From NCBI GenBank assembly GCA_021648525.1, contig JAKISP010000018.1:1-63962 (forward strand): 63,962 bases of DNA. Direction: 5' to 3'. Numbering within the stretch: the stretch's first letter is position 1; the number at the start of each line of letters is the position of its first letter. A model generated the notes under the pieces. It was not told the DNA's origin and made no database searches. It saw only the letters and a list, made by a program, of their open reading frames with translations. Shown here one piece after another: positions 54,782 through 63,962 of this stretch. Position numbers and translations under genes: made by a program. The DNA is from Gammaproteobacteria bacterium. Lineage in GTDB: Bacteria > Pseudomonadota > Gammaproteobacteria > SZUA-140.

Positions 54782-56282
54782 CGGGTTTCCACACAATATC
54801 CAGTTCACGCGCGGCACGTACATCATCAAGCCTGCGCGCAGGCAAGGTATACGGCGCCGCCTTCACCATATCGGCCTGCGTTTCTGCTTCAGACTGTATC
54901 TTCGCCATCGCATCAATAAAACCATCCAGTGTATCTTTATCTTCTGTCTCTGTTGGCTCGATCAAAAAACACTCCGGCACTAACAGAGGAAAGTAAGTCG
55001 TTGGTGCATGGTAACCATAATCAAGCAGGCGCTTTGCAAAGTCCATCGCCGATACATCCAGTGTTTTCGCCTGGCGTTTCAGGGTAACAATAAATTCATG
55101 CGTTGCACGACGTGATGGAAAGGCCAGGTCAAATCCTTTCTTCTGCAGCTCTACCATCATGTAATTGGCGTTCAGTGTCGAGTACTCTGCAATGCGCGGC
55201 ATTCCCTCGCGACCAAGCAGGCGCGCATAGATATAGGCGCGCATCAAAACACCCGCATTACCGGCAAAGGCGGAGAGCCGACCAATACTTTGCGGACGGT
55301 CTTTCTTCGTCAACCAGTGGTACTGATCACCATCGTAACCGACCATTGGTACTGGCAAAAATGGGATCAGGCGTTCGCTTACGCCAACAGGCCCAGCACC
55401 CGGCCCACCACCACCGTGTGGAGTTGAAAAGGTTTTATGCAGGTTCATATGGATCACATCAAAACCCATATCACCCGGCCGCACTTTACCCAGGATCGCA
55501 TTTAGATTCGCGCCATCGTAATAGAGCAGGCCACCCGCATCATGGACGATCTTTGCTATCTCAGTAATGCGACGTTCAAACACACCGACCGTCGAGGGAT
55601 TGGTTAACATAATACCCGCGGTCTGTGGGCCAATTACCTCTTTTAAGGCTTCGATGTCGATATCACCGTCGGCCCTGGTGGGAATTTCTTTTACCTTATA
55701 ACCACACATCACCGCCGTTGCTGGGTTGGTACCATGTGCGGCATCGGGGCAAATCACTTCACAACGCGCCGTATCACCACGCGCATCATGGTAGGCGCGG
55801 ATCATCGCCATGCCTGCAAATTCACCCTGAGCACCTGCCATCGGTGTGAGCGAGACCTCTTTCATGCCAGTCACTTCTTTCAAAATCTCTTGCAGTTCAT
55901 ATAGACAGGACATAAAACCCTGGCCCGTTTCGACTGGTGCCAGCGGATGATAATTTAAAAAACCCGGTAACATCGCGAGCGTATTACAGGCACGCGGGTT
56001 GTATTTCATGGTGCAGGAACCGAGTGGGTAAAAATGGGTATCGATCGAAAAATTCTTTTGTGACAGGCGGGTGAAGTGACGCACCGCCTGCATCTCTGAA
56101 ACTTCAGGCAGTAACGGAGGCGACTCACGCAGTAATGATGCAGGAATGACACGGCTGGCTGAAGATTCACGAGGTGACTGACAAGCATTGGTGCGCCCAC
56201 TATGCGACTTCTCAAAGATCACCCCATCCTGGTGTCCATTGATATTCTGACTGTTTATATTACGCTTCATTTCGTTGCTCAT
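54765..56282 (-). CDS. gcvPB: glycine dehydrogenase (decarboxylating) subunit 2
   Basis: 505 residues. The P-protein of glycine cleavage is split here in two (GcvPA and GcvPB). PLP-binding Lys is in [20 protein letters not shown]; other segments are [14 protein letters not shown] and [15 protein letters not shown]. It decarboxylates glycine and passes the aminomethyl group to GcvH. The ATG overlaps the gcvPA stop by four bases. A 40-residue N-terminal stretch ([13 protein letters not shown]) is longer than usual. Followed by overlapping dgkA. Confidence 0.95.
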   Translation of the reverse strand: MSNEMKRNINSQNINGHQDGVIFEKSHSGRTNACQSPRESSASRVIPASLLRESPPLLPEVSEMQAVRHFTRLSQKNFSIDTHFYPLGSCTMKYNPRACNTLAMLPGFLNYHPLAPVETGQGFMSCLYELQEILKEVTGMKEVSLTPMAGAQGEFAGMAMIRAYHDARGDTARCEVICPDAAHGTNPATAVMCGYKVKEIPTRADGDIDIEALKEVIGPQTAGIMLTNPSTVGVFERRITEIAKIVHDAGGLLYYDGANLNAILGKVRPGDMGFDVIHMNLHKTFSTPHGGGGPGAGPVGVSERLIPFLPVPMVGYDGDQYHWLTKKDRPQSIGRLSAFAGNAGVLMRAYIYARLLGREGMPRIAEYSTLNANYMMVELQKKGFDLAFPSRRATHEFIVTLKRQAKTLDVSAMDFAKRLLDYGYHAPTTYFPLLVPECFLIEPTETEDKDTLDGFIDAMAKIQSEAETQADMVKAAPYTLPARRLDDVRAARELDIVWKPGEQTR

Positions 56283-57655
56283 GCTGCACCACCTTTAAGC
56301 CTGCTCATCACACGGCTCAGGGCATCTCGATAAGCAGCGATATCTGCTGCCGTTTTAGTTTCAGTGGCACAAACCAGAATCGCTTCACCCAATGCAGGAT
56401 AGTCAGCATTTAGATTAAAACCGCCCAACACGCCATCAGCCATCAATGCACCAAGCACATCTTCTGCCGAAACGCCATCAAGCTTAATGACAAACTCATG
56501 AAAGGTGGGCGATGCAAATGCCATCGTCACCCCATCAATGGCATTCAACTGAGCAGCCAGGTTTTGCGTATTCTGGTGTGAACTATTAGCCACTCTGTTC
56601 AGCCCCTGTGCACCTAATAACGTCATATAGATCGTTGCCGCAGCCACTACCAGGCCTTGATTGGTACAGATATTCGAGGTCGCTTTGGAACGACGAATAT
56701 GCTGCTCTCGCGCCTGTAACGTCAGAGCAAAACCGGGTTTACCATCAGCATCGACAGTACGACCAACAATCCGGCCCGGCATCTGTCGAACATGTTTCAA
56801 ATTACAGCACATAAAACCAAAGTAAGGCCCACCACCAGCTAATGGCACACCGAGTGGCTGTCCTTCACCACACACAACATCAGCACCCTGCTCACCCCAT
56901 TCACCCGGTGGTGTTAACAATGCCAACGAAGTTGGGTTAACCACTGCAATCACCAACAGTCCGTGCACATGCGCCCAGTCCGTTAATGCATTCACATCTT
57001 CCAGCACACCAAAAAAGTTAGGCTGAGGAATAACAAGCGCTGCAACATCACCGGGATCAGCAGGCAGTGAAGCAACATCGATACAACCGGCATCAAGCTG
57101 ATAATCAACCAGCTCTAAAGTGATGCCCTGATTTTCAACAATAGTCTGCACAACTGATCGGTAAGTTGGGTTGACAGAAGCAGGCATCAGGATTCGTTTA
57201 GACTTTGATTTTCGATTAGCACGCACTGCCATCAACACCGCTTCGGCCAGGCCAGATGCACCATCATAAAGTGACGCATTAGAGGCCTCCATACCCGTTA
57301 GATGCGCCATCATCGTCTGGTATTCATAGATCAGCTGCAACGTTCCCTGGCTCGCTTCAGCCTGATATGGGGTGTAGGCAGAATAAAATTCACCGCGCGT
57401 GACGATCTCCCAGATCGCCGCAGGAATATGATGCTCATAAGCACCCGCACCAATAAAACAGAGTGGCTGTGGGCCGCTAGCACGTACATGCATCAGGCGT
57501 GACATTTCCATCTCATTCAGGCCAGCGGGCACCTTATCTAACAAACCAATCCTCAACTCGGCTGGTATCTCATCAAACAGTGCTTCGATATCATTAACAC
57601 CTATCGATGCCAGCATCTGTTTTACATCTGTTTCTGTATGGGGGATAAAAGGCAT
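56279..57655 (-). CDS. gcvPA: glycine dehydrogenase (decarboxylating) subunit 1
   Basis: 458 residues. Contains [17 protein letters not shown] at the N-terminus, [37 protein letters not shown] (as [14 protein letters not shown]), and [19 protein letters not shown]. GcvPA and GcvPB form one alpha2-beta2 decarboxylase. The start follows a hairpin and 107-base gap from gcvH. Overlaps gcvPB start. Confidence 0.95.
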   Translation of the reverse strand: MPFIPHTETDVKQMLASIGVNDIEALFDEIPAELRIGLLDKVPAGLNEMEMSRLMHVRASGPQPLCFIGAGAYEHHIPAAIWEIVTRGEFYSAYTPYQAEASQGTLQLIYEYQTMMAHLTGMEASNASLYDGASGLAEAVLMAVRANRKSKSKRILMPASVNPTYRSVVQTIVENQGITLELVDYQLDAGCIDVASLPADPGDVAALVIPQPNFFGVLEDVNALTDWAHVHGLLVIAVVNPTSLALLTPPGEWGEQGADVVCGEGQPLGVPLAGGGPYFGFMCCNLKHVRQMPGRIVGRTVDADGKPGFALTLQAREQHIRRSKATSNICTNQGLVVAAATIYMTLLGAQGLNRVANSSHQNTQNLAAQLNAIDGVTMAFASPTFHEFVIKLDGVSAEDVLGALMADGVLGGFNLNADYPALGEAILVCATETKTAADIAAYRDALSRVMSRLKGGAA

Positions 57656-57694
57656 GGCTCAAAGACTTAATTTCATTCTATTAAAAACAGACAA

Positions 57695-57715
57695 GGCACT
57701 CAAAGATAGAGTGCC
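57695..57715 (-). terminator. hairpin between gcvH and gcvPA
   Basis: GGCACTC-AAAGATA-GAGTGCC is a perfect 7-base stem in the gcvH-gcvPA gap; on the minus strand it is followed by TTGTCTGTTTTT. It may partly terminate or stabilise the gcvTH part of the operon mRNA and adjust the ratio of T/H to P proteins. Confidence 0.55.
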
Positions 57716-57762
57716 TGCATAAGGGGTTCTATAATCCAGGCGACTATTACGCTTGATCACGT

Positions 57763-58158
57763 TTAGTGATCGTCGTCGCTATTCAGCTCAATATATTCAG
57801 CCGCTGACATCAGTGCTTCTAATTCGCTCAAATCCGAGGCCTTAACCGTAAATAACCAGCCATCACCATAAGCATCTCGATTAACCAGGTCGGGGTTTTC
57901 AACCAGCTCTTCGTTTATCGCAACCACTTCACCACTCAGCGGGCTATAAACATCAGAAGCGGCCTTGACCGATTCAACAACCGCACACTCATCTTGCGCG
58001 CTCAGGGCCTGACCAACCTCTGGCAACTCAATAAAAACCATGTCACCCAGCAAATCTTGTGCATGGTCACTAATACCAATTCGGTAGGTGTCATCACTCA
58101 CCGATTCAACCCACTCATGGGATTTAGCATATTTCAGATGAGACGGAGCATTACTCAT
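57763..58158 (-). CDS. gcvH: glycine cleavage H protein
   Basis: 131 residues from the ATG at 58158, where AAGGA is correctly spaced; an ATG two codons earlier is too close to that site. The lipoyl-lysine motif is [20 protein letters not shown] with Lys about 65. GcvH carries the aminomethyl arm between P, T and L proteins. Second gene of the operon, 36 bases after gcvT. The lpd and lipoylation genes are elsewhere. Confidence 0.95.
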   Translation of the reverse strand: MSNAPSHLKYAKSHEWVESVSDDTYRIGISDHAQDLLGDMVFIELPEVGQALSAQDECAVVESVKAASDVYSPLSGEVVAINEELVENPDLVNRDAYGDGWLFTVKASDLSELEALMSAAEYIELNSDDDH

Positions 58159-58199
58159 AGTCATTCCTTACAAATTACGGTATCTATCAACAAAATTCA

Positions 58200-59288
58200 C
58201 TATTCGAAGCAGGCCTTACCGTGTCGGACAAACGGCGGCTTAACCACGCGCGCCGGCAACTGTTTACCGCGCATCTCAACCAGCACCTGCCCTGAAACAT
58301 CATAGGGAACACGTGCTAATGCAATCGCCTTCCCCAGTGTCGGCGAGAAACTGCCACTGGTCACTTCACCCACCACTTCACCATCAACAATCACCCGTTG
58401 ATGACCTCGCAATACACCGCGACCATCCAGTATCAAACCCACCAGCTTTCGTGCCGGGATAGCATTATACTGTGGTTCGAGGGCCTCACGTCCAATAAAA
58501 TTACGATCTTGTGGTTCCCACGCCACGGTCCATTTCAGCCCTGCCTCTAATGGCGAAGTCTCCTCGTCCATTTCAGCACTATAAAGATCCATTCCCGCCT
58601 CAAGGCGTAGCGTATCGCGTGCACCCAGGCCAACAGGATGAACCCCAATGCTGTGCAATCTGCGCCAAAAATCGACCGCCTGATCGGCCGGCACCATCAC
58701 TTCATAACCATCTTCACCGGTGTAACCTGTGCGAGAGATAAAAAACCCCTCTGATTCCACGGCATTAAACGGAGCGAGTGCTTCTGCCTTTTCTCGTTGC
58801 ACAGGACTTAACAGATCATGCACCTTATTTCTCGCCTCAGGCCCCTGGACAGCCAACAGTGCAACATCCGTCAACTCTTCTACTGACACATCAAATGACG
58901 CCGCATGATGTTCGATCCACGCCATATCCTTATCATGCGTTCCAGCATTAACAACCATCCGAAACCTGCCCTCATCGAAGTAGTAGACAATCAAATCATC
59001 CACTACACCACCCTGCTCATTTAACATGCAGGTGTAGAGCGCCTGACCAGGACTCTTTAATCGGTCAACATTGTTCGCTAACAGATAACACAAAAACGCT
59101 CGGACACGATCACCCTTAAGATCAACAAAGGTCATATGCGAAACATCAAACATGCCCGAGTCCCCTCGTACCTTATAGTGCTCTTCAACCTGCGAGCCAT
59201 AATGCAACGGCATATCCCAACCCGCGAAATCGACTACCTTTGCACCCAAATTCAGATGCTCCTGATAAAGCGCTGTTTTTGCACCCAT
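58200..59288 (-). CDS. gcvT: aminomethyltransferase, T protein
   Basis: 362 residues from the ATG at 59288, which has GAGGGGAG upstream; an in-frame start at 59357 adds an unlikely extension. Family blocks: LGAKVVDFAGWDMPLHYGSQ, GMFDVSHMTFVDLKG, GGVVDDLIVYYFDEG, SRTGYTGEDGYEVMVP and LGARDTLRLEAGMDLY. It transfers C1 to tetrahydrofolate. First gene of gcvT-gcvH-gcvPA-gcvPB-dgkA. I found no glycine riboswitch core upstream. Confidence 0.95.
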   Translation of the reverse strand: MGAKTALYQEHLNLGAKVVDFAGWDMPLHYGSQVEEHYKVRGDSGMFDVSHMTFVDLKGDRVRAFLCYLLANNVDRLKSPGQALYTCMLNEQGGVVDDLIVYYFDEGRFRMVVNAGTHDKDMAWIEHHAASFDVSVEELTDVALLAVQGPEARNKVHDLLSPVQREKAEALAPFNAVESEGFFISRTGYTGEDGYEVMVPADQAVDFWRRLHSIGVHPVGLGARDTLRLEAGMDLYSAEMDEETSPLEAGLKWTVAWEPQDRNFIGREALEPQYNAIPARKLVGLILDGRGVLRGHQRVIVDGEVVGEVTSGSFSPTLGKAIALARVPYDVSGQVLVEMRGKQLPARVVKPPFVRHGKACFE

Positions 59289-59419
59289 CGTCACTCCCCT
59301 CACTAAACAATAATGGGCATCAAGCATGTACCAGATTTTGTTGCGCATCATGCACATATAATATGTGACATCCTGCCACCGTTGGTTACACTATCGCTGA
59401 TGCCTCCTTAACTCACCCA

Positions 59420-59440
59420 AAGGGCCGGTCAAATGCCCTT
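59420..59440 (-). terminator. hairpin after the iron permease gene
   Basis: AAGGGC (59420-59425) and GCCCTT (59435-59440) form a stem about 80 bases after the permease stop on the minus strand. No T run, so this is a weak terminator call; it also lies in the gcvT leader region. Confidence 0.35.
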
Positions 59441-59520
59441 CATACCAACTAAATCGCACCCAATATAACCGTCACTTCATTGAATTCCAAGTGCTTTTTA
59501 TACAAGGGAATTATCAGCCA

Positions 59521-61086
59521 TCAGCGTGTACGCTCTGCTCTCATCATTATCCATAAAGCAGGCAGCGTACCAAGAATCAACATTAGCGCCGCTGGTGCGG
59601 CTAACTCTAGCATCTCCTCACTCGATTCGATCCAGATACGAACCGGCAATGTGTCATAACCAATCGGGCGCAAAATCAGCGTAGCGGGCAGCTCCTTTAT
59701 CACATCGATAAACACCAGCACCCACGCGGTCACCATACCACCGCGAATCATCGGCAATGTTACTCGCCATAAATTCTCTAATGGCCCGGCCCCCAACACA
59801 CGCCCGGCCTGCTCAAGCGATGGCGTTAACTGCTGTAGTGCAGCCTCCTGTGACTGTACTGCCAGCGGCAGAAACCGCACCACAAGTGCCATCAACAGAA
59901 CTGCAAGCCCACCATAGAGTAGCGGCATTTGCGCCAGTACAAACGTGATCACACCCAATGCTACCACCGGCCCAGGCAACACAAAACCAATGCTAGATAG
60001 ATGTAAATAACAGGTACTCAACCATGAGCGTATACGCGCATGATAAAGCGCTACCGGTAGTGCCACCACCACCGTAAAGGTGGCCGCAACAAACCCCAGT
60101 ACCAGTGAGTTTCGGGTGTAACCCCAAAACTCTGTGCCGACCAGACCCGCGCTCCACGCCTGCCAGCTCCAGTGCAATACCCACACCAGCGGCAATATAA
60201 ATGCAAACAACGCAATCAGACCAAGACAGGCCCAGATGAGCACCAGCTCGCGCCCACTCGCTTTTTTCGCCTGGAATTTGCGCGCGCGACTACTGCTGAA
60301 ATAACGCTGTCGATTACGGAAGAATCGCTCTAACACCAGGAACATCAGACTCATCGTCACCAGCACTAAACTAAGCCCTGCCGCCGCCTGATTATCCATC
60401 CGCCCCTCCATCTGCATATAGATACTCAGCGTAAAGGTCTGATACTGCAACATGCTCACCGCACCAAAATCGGAAAGCACATGCAACACAACCACCGCCA
60501 AAGCCGCAGCCAGTGCTGGACGAAGTAGCGGCAACTGCACCCGCCAAAAAACTTCCATCGAGGTTGCCCCCTGTATTCTGGCTGCCTCCTCCATGCCTGG
60601 ACTAGACTGCAGCAACGAAATACGCACTAGTAGGAACACATATGAAAACCCCGCCAACGAAAGAATAAATGCGGCGCCCCAACCAGTGTAGATATCCGGA
60701 ATTGCCACGGATTCACCAAATATTGCCAGCCATGTCAGGCCCAGCCAGCCCTCATCAGAAAGCAGCGATGTATAAATATAGGCGAATACATAAGTCGGAA
60801 TTGCCAGCGGTAACACCATCAGCCAGATCGCCAGTGTTCGCCCTGCAAATTGACGACGTGCAATTAGCCACGCCGATGATACGCCCAGTATCAGACTACC
60901 CACGGCAACCACCAGCCCCAGCCAGACGGTATTGGCCAGAAGATCAGGCAAGCGCGTATCCCACAGACCAACCCAGCGCTCACCTGAAAGCTGGAAACTG
61001 CTATAGATAACAAAGAACAAAGGGATAGCCGCCATTAAGACGACTACCCCCGTGACGCCAGAAAGTGTTGAAAACCGTTTTATCAA
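59521..61086 (-). CDS. fbpB: ferric iron ABC transporter permease (FbpB/AfuB type)
   Basis: 521 residues, two fused six-helix permease halves, about 12 membrane helices. The ABC-contact loops are EEAARIQGATSMEVFWRVQLP in half one and LEQAGRVLGAGPLENLWRVT in half two. It forms the channel of a periplasmic-binding-protein iron(III) importer. It begins 30 bases after the fbpA-type gene. The ATPase gene (fbpC) that normally follows is not present here, so an ATPase from elsewhere must be used. Confidence 0.92.
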   Translation of the reverse strand: MIKRFSTLSGVTGVVVLMAAIPLFFVIYSSFQLSGERWVGLWDTRLPDLLANTVWLGLVVAVGSLILGVSSAWLIARRQFAGRTLAIWLMVLPLAIPTYVFAYIYTSLLSDEGWLGLTWLAIFGESVAIPDIYTGWGAAFILSLAGFSYVFLLVRISLLQSSPGMEEAARIQGATSMEVFWRVQLPLLRPALAAALAVVVLHVLSDFGAVSMLQYQTFTLSIYMQMEGRMDNQAAAGLSLVLVTMSLMFLVLERFFRNRQRYFSSSRARKFQAKKASGRELVLIWACLGLIALFAFILPLVWVLHWSWQAWSAGLVGTEFWGYTRNSLVLGFVAATFTVVVALPVALYHARIRSWLSTCYLHLSSIGFVLPGPVVALGVITFVLAQMPLLYGGLAVLLMALVVRFLPLAVQSQEAALQQLTPSLEQAGRVLGAGPLENLWRVTLPMIRGGMVTAWVLVFIDVIKELPATLILRPIGYDTLPVRIWIESSEEMLELAAPAALMLILGTLPALWIMMRAERTR

Positions 61087-61116
61087 AGTGACTAGCCTAC
61101 CATTTCAACATGCCTG

Positions 61117-62124
61117 TTAAGGCATGCCAACAGCTTCTAACAGGTCGATCGTCGCATTACGCTGCTTGCCCAGCGTCGCCATTTCAACAGCGGATCTGCG
61201 AATAGTATCTGCGGCAGGAATCACCGTTGAAGCAGCCACATCTTTGCGAGCAGGGTATTCACGGTTCACTTCGGAAAACAATTTCTGCCCCTTTTCTGAA
61301 ACCAGGTACTCAACAAATTGAATAGCAGCCGCGGATTTCTTTGAATATCGGCTAATGGCAATACCAGCGACATTCCATGCCACGCCCATCTCTCCATCGG
61401 CCTGATCTGGCACAATTACCTTGATTGGCGCATCCGGTGACTTATCCAGGTGGCGATAGATATAGTAGTGATTCACCAACCCTATCGCACGTTTACCGCT
61501 TGCGACAGCCTTGACCACCTTGCTGTGTTTATTAAAGGTACGGCCATCCGCATTTTTCTTCACACCTTCTAGCCATTTACGTGTCTTTTCGACACCTGCC
61601 GCTTCCATATAGACAGTAACACCCGCAATAAAGCTGCCGTTACCACTATGGGTCACCGCAATACGACCTTTCAATCGCGGGTCAGCAAGATCAAACACCG
61701 ATTTTACAAAGCTAGTATCGACCTTAGTATTAGCAACTAACACTCTGGCTCGTGCCGACAGCCCCACCCAGGTGTCATCTTCAGCACGTAGTTCAGGATC
61801 AATCACATCAACAATGTTTTTAGGTAGCGGCTGAAACAAGCCCATTTGACTACCCAATTGAAGATTCCCCGCATCATTACTCAAGTAAAGATCAGCGTGA
61901 GTACGCTCACCCTCAATCTTTAGTTTATTCAGCAGGGCCGTCGATTTTGCACTGTGCAAAATGACCTTAATGCCCGTTTCTCTGGTGAACGCTTTAATGA
62001 CTGGCTTAACGAATTTATCACTGCGGCCAGAATAGACCACCAGCTCGTCATCCGCTGCCTGCACCACGGGCATCGCCATCATCACACCTAACAGGGTTAC
62101 ACCTAGCTTCTTTAACATTTTCAT
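61117..62124 (-). CDS. fbpA: ferric iron ABC transporter substrate-binding protein
   Basis: 335 residues from the ATG at 62124 (GAGAG and AGGCA upstream). A signal peptide ends at VQA. Mature start DDELVVYSGRSDKFVKPVIK and the C-terminal YPARKDVAAS fit FutA/FbpA-type iron(III) receptors; the tyrosine pair for iron falls in NHYYIYRHL. The gene is preceded by a Fur-box-like site, in line with iron-starvation induction. Alternative substrate is unlikely. Confidence 0.92.
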   Translation of the reverse strand: MKMLKKLGVTLLGVMMAMPVVQAADDELVVYSGRSDKFVKPVIKAFTRETGIKVILHSAKSTALLNKLKIEGERTHADLYLSNDAGNLQLGSQMGLFQPLPKNIVDVIDPELRAEDDTWVGLSARARVLVANTKVDTSFVKSVFDLADPRLKGRIAVTHSGNGSFIAGVTVYMEAAGVEKTRKWLEGVKKNADGRTFNKHSKVVKAVASGKRAIGLVNHYYIYRHLDKSPDAPIKVIVPDQADGEMGVAWNVAGIAISRYSKKSAAAIQFVEYLVSEKGQKLFSEVNREYPARKDVAASTVIPAADTIRRSAVEMATLGKQRNATIDLLEAVGMP

Positions 62125-62182
62125 TGCCTGGCTCTCACAATAACAAAATCGAATAAAACACATTATTTTTAAGGTGAATTAA

Positions 62183-62197
62183 TGATAATTATTCTCA
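62183..62197. promoter_or_regulatory. Fur-box-like operator before fbpA
   Basis: TGATAAT-T-ATTCTCA is a 7-1-7 inverted repeat that matches the Fur core (TGATAAT-N-ATTATCA) except at one base; flanks AAT and TTC extend it. It lies about 60 bases before fbpA. Fur with iron would repress the importer. Confidence 0.75.
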
Positions 62198-62438
62198 TTC
62201 TCAATTGCAACTATTTTATCACCTTGCGCTCAAAGTGCTGCAAACACCCCTGTTATCCAGAAAGTTAGTGCAAAGATTAAAATTAGGTAAGGCAAATAAT
62301 ATCAAGCAGCACTTAACTAAGTGCCTTTGCACCATACAGGCGCGAAAAAAGCTAACTGGAAATACATGATGTAATGAGAAAAATGCAGACTAAAATTGAC
62401 GATCACGCGTACTGGACACGCATGACCGTCGTTGTTAC

Positions 62439-62693
62439 TTACTTTGAATCTTTTTTTTCTGGCTGCTCGCTTGCCTGTGACGATAGCGATGCCTGCTCTG
62501 ATGCAGGGGCTGAAGCCGATTCTTGAATCGACGCCGTTTGTTCGCCTTTCGTCACCTGCTCCTCTTTTTCTTCATCGTCATCCTCATCGTCAGCCAAAAT
62601 CACGTACTTCATAAAGCTATAAGCAATGAGCGCAGTCATCGAGATAAAGACCACGGGGAATATCCACTGATACGGTAAATCAAACAGCGCCAT
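62439..62693 (-). CDS. small single-pass membrane protein with acidic tail
   Basis: 84 residues from the ATG at 62693. One membrane helix (about 8-30, PYQWIFPVVFISMTALIAYS) is followed by a very acidic run (ADDEDDDEEKEEQ) and a Ser/Ala/Gln/Glu-rich tail ending KKDSK. No function recognised. It is 246 bases from the fbpA promoter side and on the same strand, single. Confidence 0.55.
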   Translation of the reverse strand: MALFDLPYQWIFPVVFISMTALIAYSFMKYVILADDEDDDEEKEEQVTKGEQTASIQESASAPASEQASLSSQASEQPEKKDSK

Positions 62694-62888
62694 CGTTTGT
62701 TGTTCCACACGACTATCCTCAATACACATTGACTGGTTAGGTTGAAGCAATCATCAACCGCTCTGGTAATAGTAATCTGTTTACCATTAAACAACCACCC
62801 TGCATCGACCAGAAGTGAAAATACGATCAAACCACAAGATTAATGTAGCGGTTACGACCTGGCGATTAAGTTGTGTCACAATGGACAT

Positions 62889-63326
62889 ATGTATGACTTT
62901 ATCCTGATCCTTCATTTTCTCGGCCTGACGATGGGTGCCGGCACCTCTTTCTATCTGCTCGGGTTAGCGCTGCACGTACGCCGCATAAAAGACCCCGAGG
63001 TCGCCAAAAAGATCATGTTAGGCGCAGGTGCCGCCATTTCCGGCGTTGGCCTTATCGGACTGATACTACTGCTCGCTAGCGGTTACTTTCTATTGATGCA
63101 GTCCGGTATTGGTATCAACACACTCAACTGGGCCTTCTGGGTGAAAATGGCAATGGTCGTCGCCATTCTCTTTTATACCGTGATGATGAAAATACTCACC
63201 ATCAAGGCGAAACGAAAAGAAGGAGAAGCAGGGATTGCCGCGATGAAAAAGATGAAACGTTTTACAGCGATTGGGCCGTTTCTCACCTTTTTAGTAATTA
63301 GCTTTGCGCTGTTGGCTTTTCGTTAG
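62889..63326 (+). CDS. small integral membrane protein (DUF2269-like)
   Basis: 145 residues from the ATG at 62889. Four membrane helices (about 3-25, 45-70, 83-103 and 125-143) with a basic loop (TIKAKRKEGEAG) between three and four. The layout HFLGLTMGAGTSFYLLGLAL resembles DUF2269-type proteins, whose function is unknown. No cofactor ligand pair stands out. Divergent from the acidic-tail protein. Confidence 0.65.
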   Translation: MYDFILILHFLGLTMGAGTSFYLLGLALHVRRIKDPEVAKKIMLGAGAAISGVGLIGLILLLASGYFLLMQSGIGINTLNWAFWVKMAMVVAILFYTVMMKILTIKAKRKEGEAGIAAMKKMKRFTAIGPFLTFLVISFALLAFR

Positions 63327-63715
63327 CCCAGGGTAAACCCACTCAAGCAGACTTCTTATTCTTTCGAGCATTCTCTTTTGGGCTGCATCCTAATGAAATC
63401 ACTATTCTATTTTTCATTTAATTTTAAAACCATTAGCTTGTTGAATTAAATTTATATTTTTGTGTTTTTTAAAATGGGGCCTGGATAAAACCCACATCAA
63501 TCAGTTATGTCTGTGCAGAAAAAAGAAGATGGTATTGATGGCGTTGTATTTCGTGCTGCCTGAAATTTGAATACTGTAATGGTGATGTTAAAGTGGCTCT
63601 TCGTAGATCTGTGTGAAATACCCGACAAAATATCATCCTGGAACCTGGATATTTTTTCGAGGCAGAGGGCCGCTCAAATGTTTGTGTTTATTCAAAGGAA
63701 ACATAGAAATATCCA
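63327..63715. other. 389-base AT-rich region with no clear gene
   Basis: Short broken frames only (for example one beginning MSVQKKEDGID at 63507 that ends after 18 codons). No promoter or repeat stands out. It may be decayed coding sequence linked to the fragment that follows. Confidence 0.45.
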
Positions 63716-63829
63716 GTGACCACCCTTGAGACCTATATAGAGATGGATGACCACAGCACATGGAGATTCAGCCTGGCACCGAAACTAAAGCAAGCTGGCA
63801 TTCAAGTTGATTTAAATAAACTGATATAA
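63716..63829 (+). pseudogene. possible C-terminal gene fragment
   Basis: 37 codons from a GTG, reading ETYIEMDDHSTWRFSLAP and ending QVDLNKLI. It looks like the C-terminus of some protein, with stops upstream in frame (TAG at 63704). I do not recognise it. AGGAAAC lies too far upstream to help. Low confidence. Confidence 0.3.
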
Positions 63830-63843
63830 CAGACAAGTAGCCC

Positions 63844-63912
63844 GGGCTGAGCTTCCAGCGAAACCCGGGAGGGCAGTGCCACATCCCCCGGGTTTCGCTG
63901 GAAGCTCAGCCC
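63844..63912. repeat. REP-like perfect inverted repeat
   Basis: 26-base arms (63844-63869 and 63887-63912) are exact reverse complements, beginning GGGCTGAGC and ending AAACCCGGG on the left arm, with a 17-base loop. This CCCGGGTTTCGCTG-type motif is a well-known intergenic palindrome of many beta- and gammaproteobacteria. As RNA it is a very stable hairpin and probably acts as terminator or repeat element. No REP-associated transposase is beside it. Confidence 0.8.
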
Positions 63913-63962
63913 GTATATGGTCTCCCCCCGTTTTGCAATCTTTGTGATATAAATAACAGGAA

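Noticed and set aside
59289..59520. Glycine riboswitch before gcvT
   Set aside because: The characteristic GCCGAAGGGGCAA-type core is absent; only a weak hairpin is present.
1..63962. CRISPR array or prophage structural genes
   Set aside because: No regularly spaced repeats and no capsid, tail or terminase genes were seen.

Overview
The window is a chromosomal segment of a free-living gammaproteobacterium. Most genes have their closest familiar relatives in Pseudomonas, Thiotrichales and sulfur-oxidiser type genomes: a split B12-dependent ribonucleotide reductase (nrdJa/nrdJb), B12-dependent MetH, a two-subunit glycine dehydrogenase (gcvPA/gcvPB), a fadE-fadI-fadJ-fadD beta-oxidation operon, cysDN, tex, ubiD and a neighbouring nudE/yrfG pair as in enterics. 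The species cannot be named from sequence reading alone. No rRNA, complete tRNA or CRISPR array was seen.

Layout. 1-4.5 kb is the end of a decayed mobile defence island. It holds a darT-darG toxin-antitoxin pair (darG runs off the window), a rhuM gene translationally coupled to it, a deleted hsdR remnant, a complete class II Fic AMP-transferase, a strikingly symmetric array of six TGTCG half-sites, an integrase pseudogene and a 3' fragment of a tRNA-Arg gene that looks like the attachment site. 4.6-8.3 kb holds a small unknown gene and nrdJa-nrdJb, which are separated by an 88-base imperfect palindrome; an NrdR-box-like site lies upstream. 8.6-16.8 kb runs rightward: a DegP/DegQ protease, cysDN, a four-gene TPR-associated TRAP transporter and a membrane-anchored thioredoxin-like protein. 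17-19.4 kb has small genes, including a divergent araC/ahpD-like pair. 19.6-27.8 kb is a leftward fatty-acid degradation operon, followed rightward by xthA, ubiD and a patatin phospholipase.

31.8-33.8 kb is a graveyard of three insertion-sequence remnants with an apparently intact vapBC pair inside. 33.8-44.6 kb carries metH, a TetR regulator, a cold-shock protein next to an RRM protein, a tex-hopJ-suhB operon and two unknown proteins. 45.3-48.5 kb is one long secreted or surface protein (CSLREA region, beta-helix, four DUF11 repeats, C-terminal anchor) behind a 760-base gap. 49-53.4 kb holds nudE/yrfG, a cysteine-cluster protein and an operon of nucleoside phosphorylase-like, spore-photoproduct-lyase-like radical SAM and SDR genes that I regard as the best candidate for an undescribed chromosomal pathway. 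53.4-59.3 kb is pfkB and the gcvT-gcvH-gcvPA-gcvPB-dgkA operon. 59.5-62.2 kb is a Fur-box-preceded ferric iron importer lacking its ATPase gene locally. The right end has two small membrane proteins and a large REP-like perfect inverted repeat.

How it fits together: the core genes describe an aerobic heterotroph or mixotroph with B12-dependent DNA-precursor and methionine synthesis, sulfate assimilation, C1 supply from glycine and fatty-acid use. The accessory genes (DarTG, RhuM, Fic, VapBC, relics of a type I restriction system) are concentrated at the left end and at the IS graveyard. All calls are by reading motifs and family resemblance from memory; no database search was possible.
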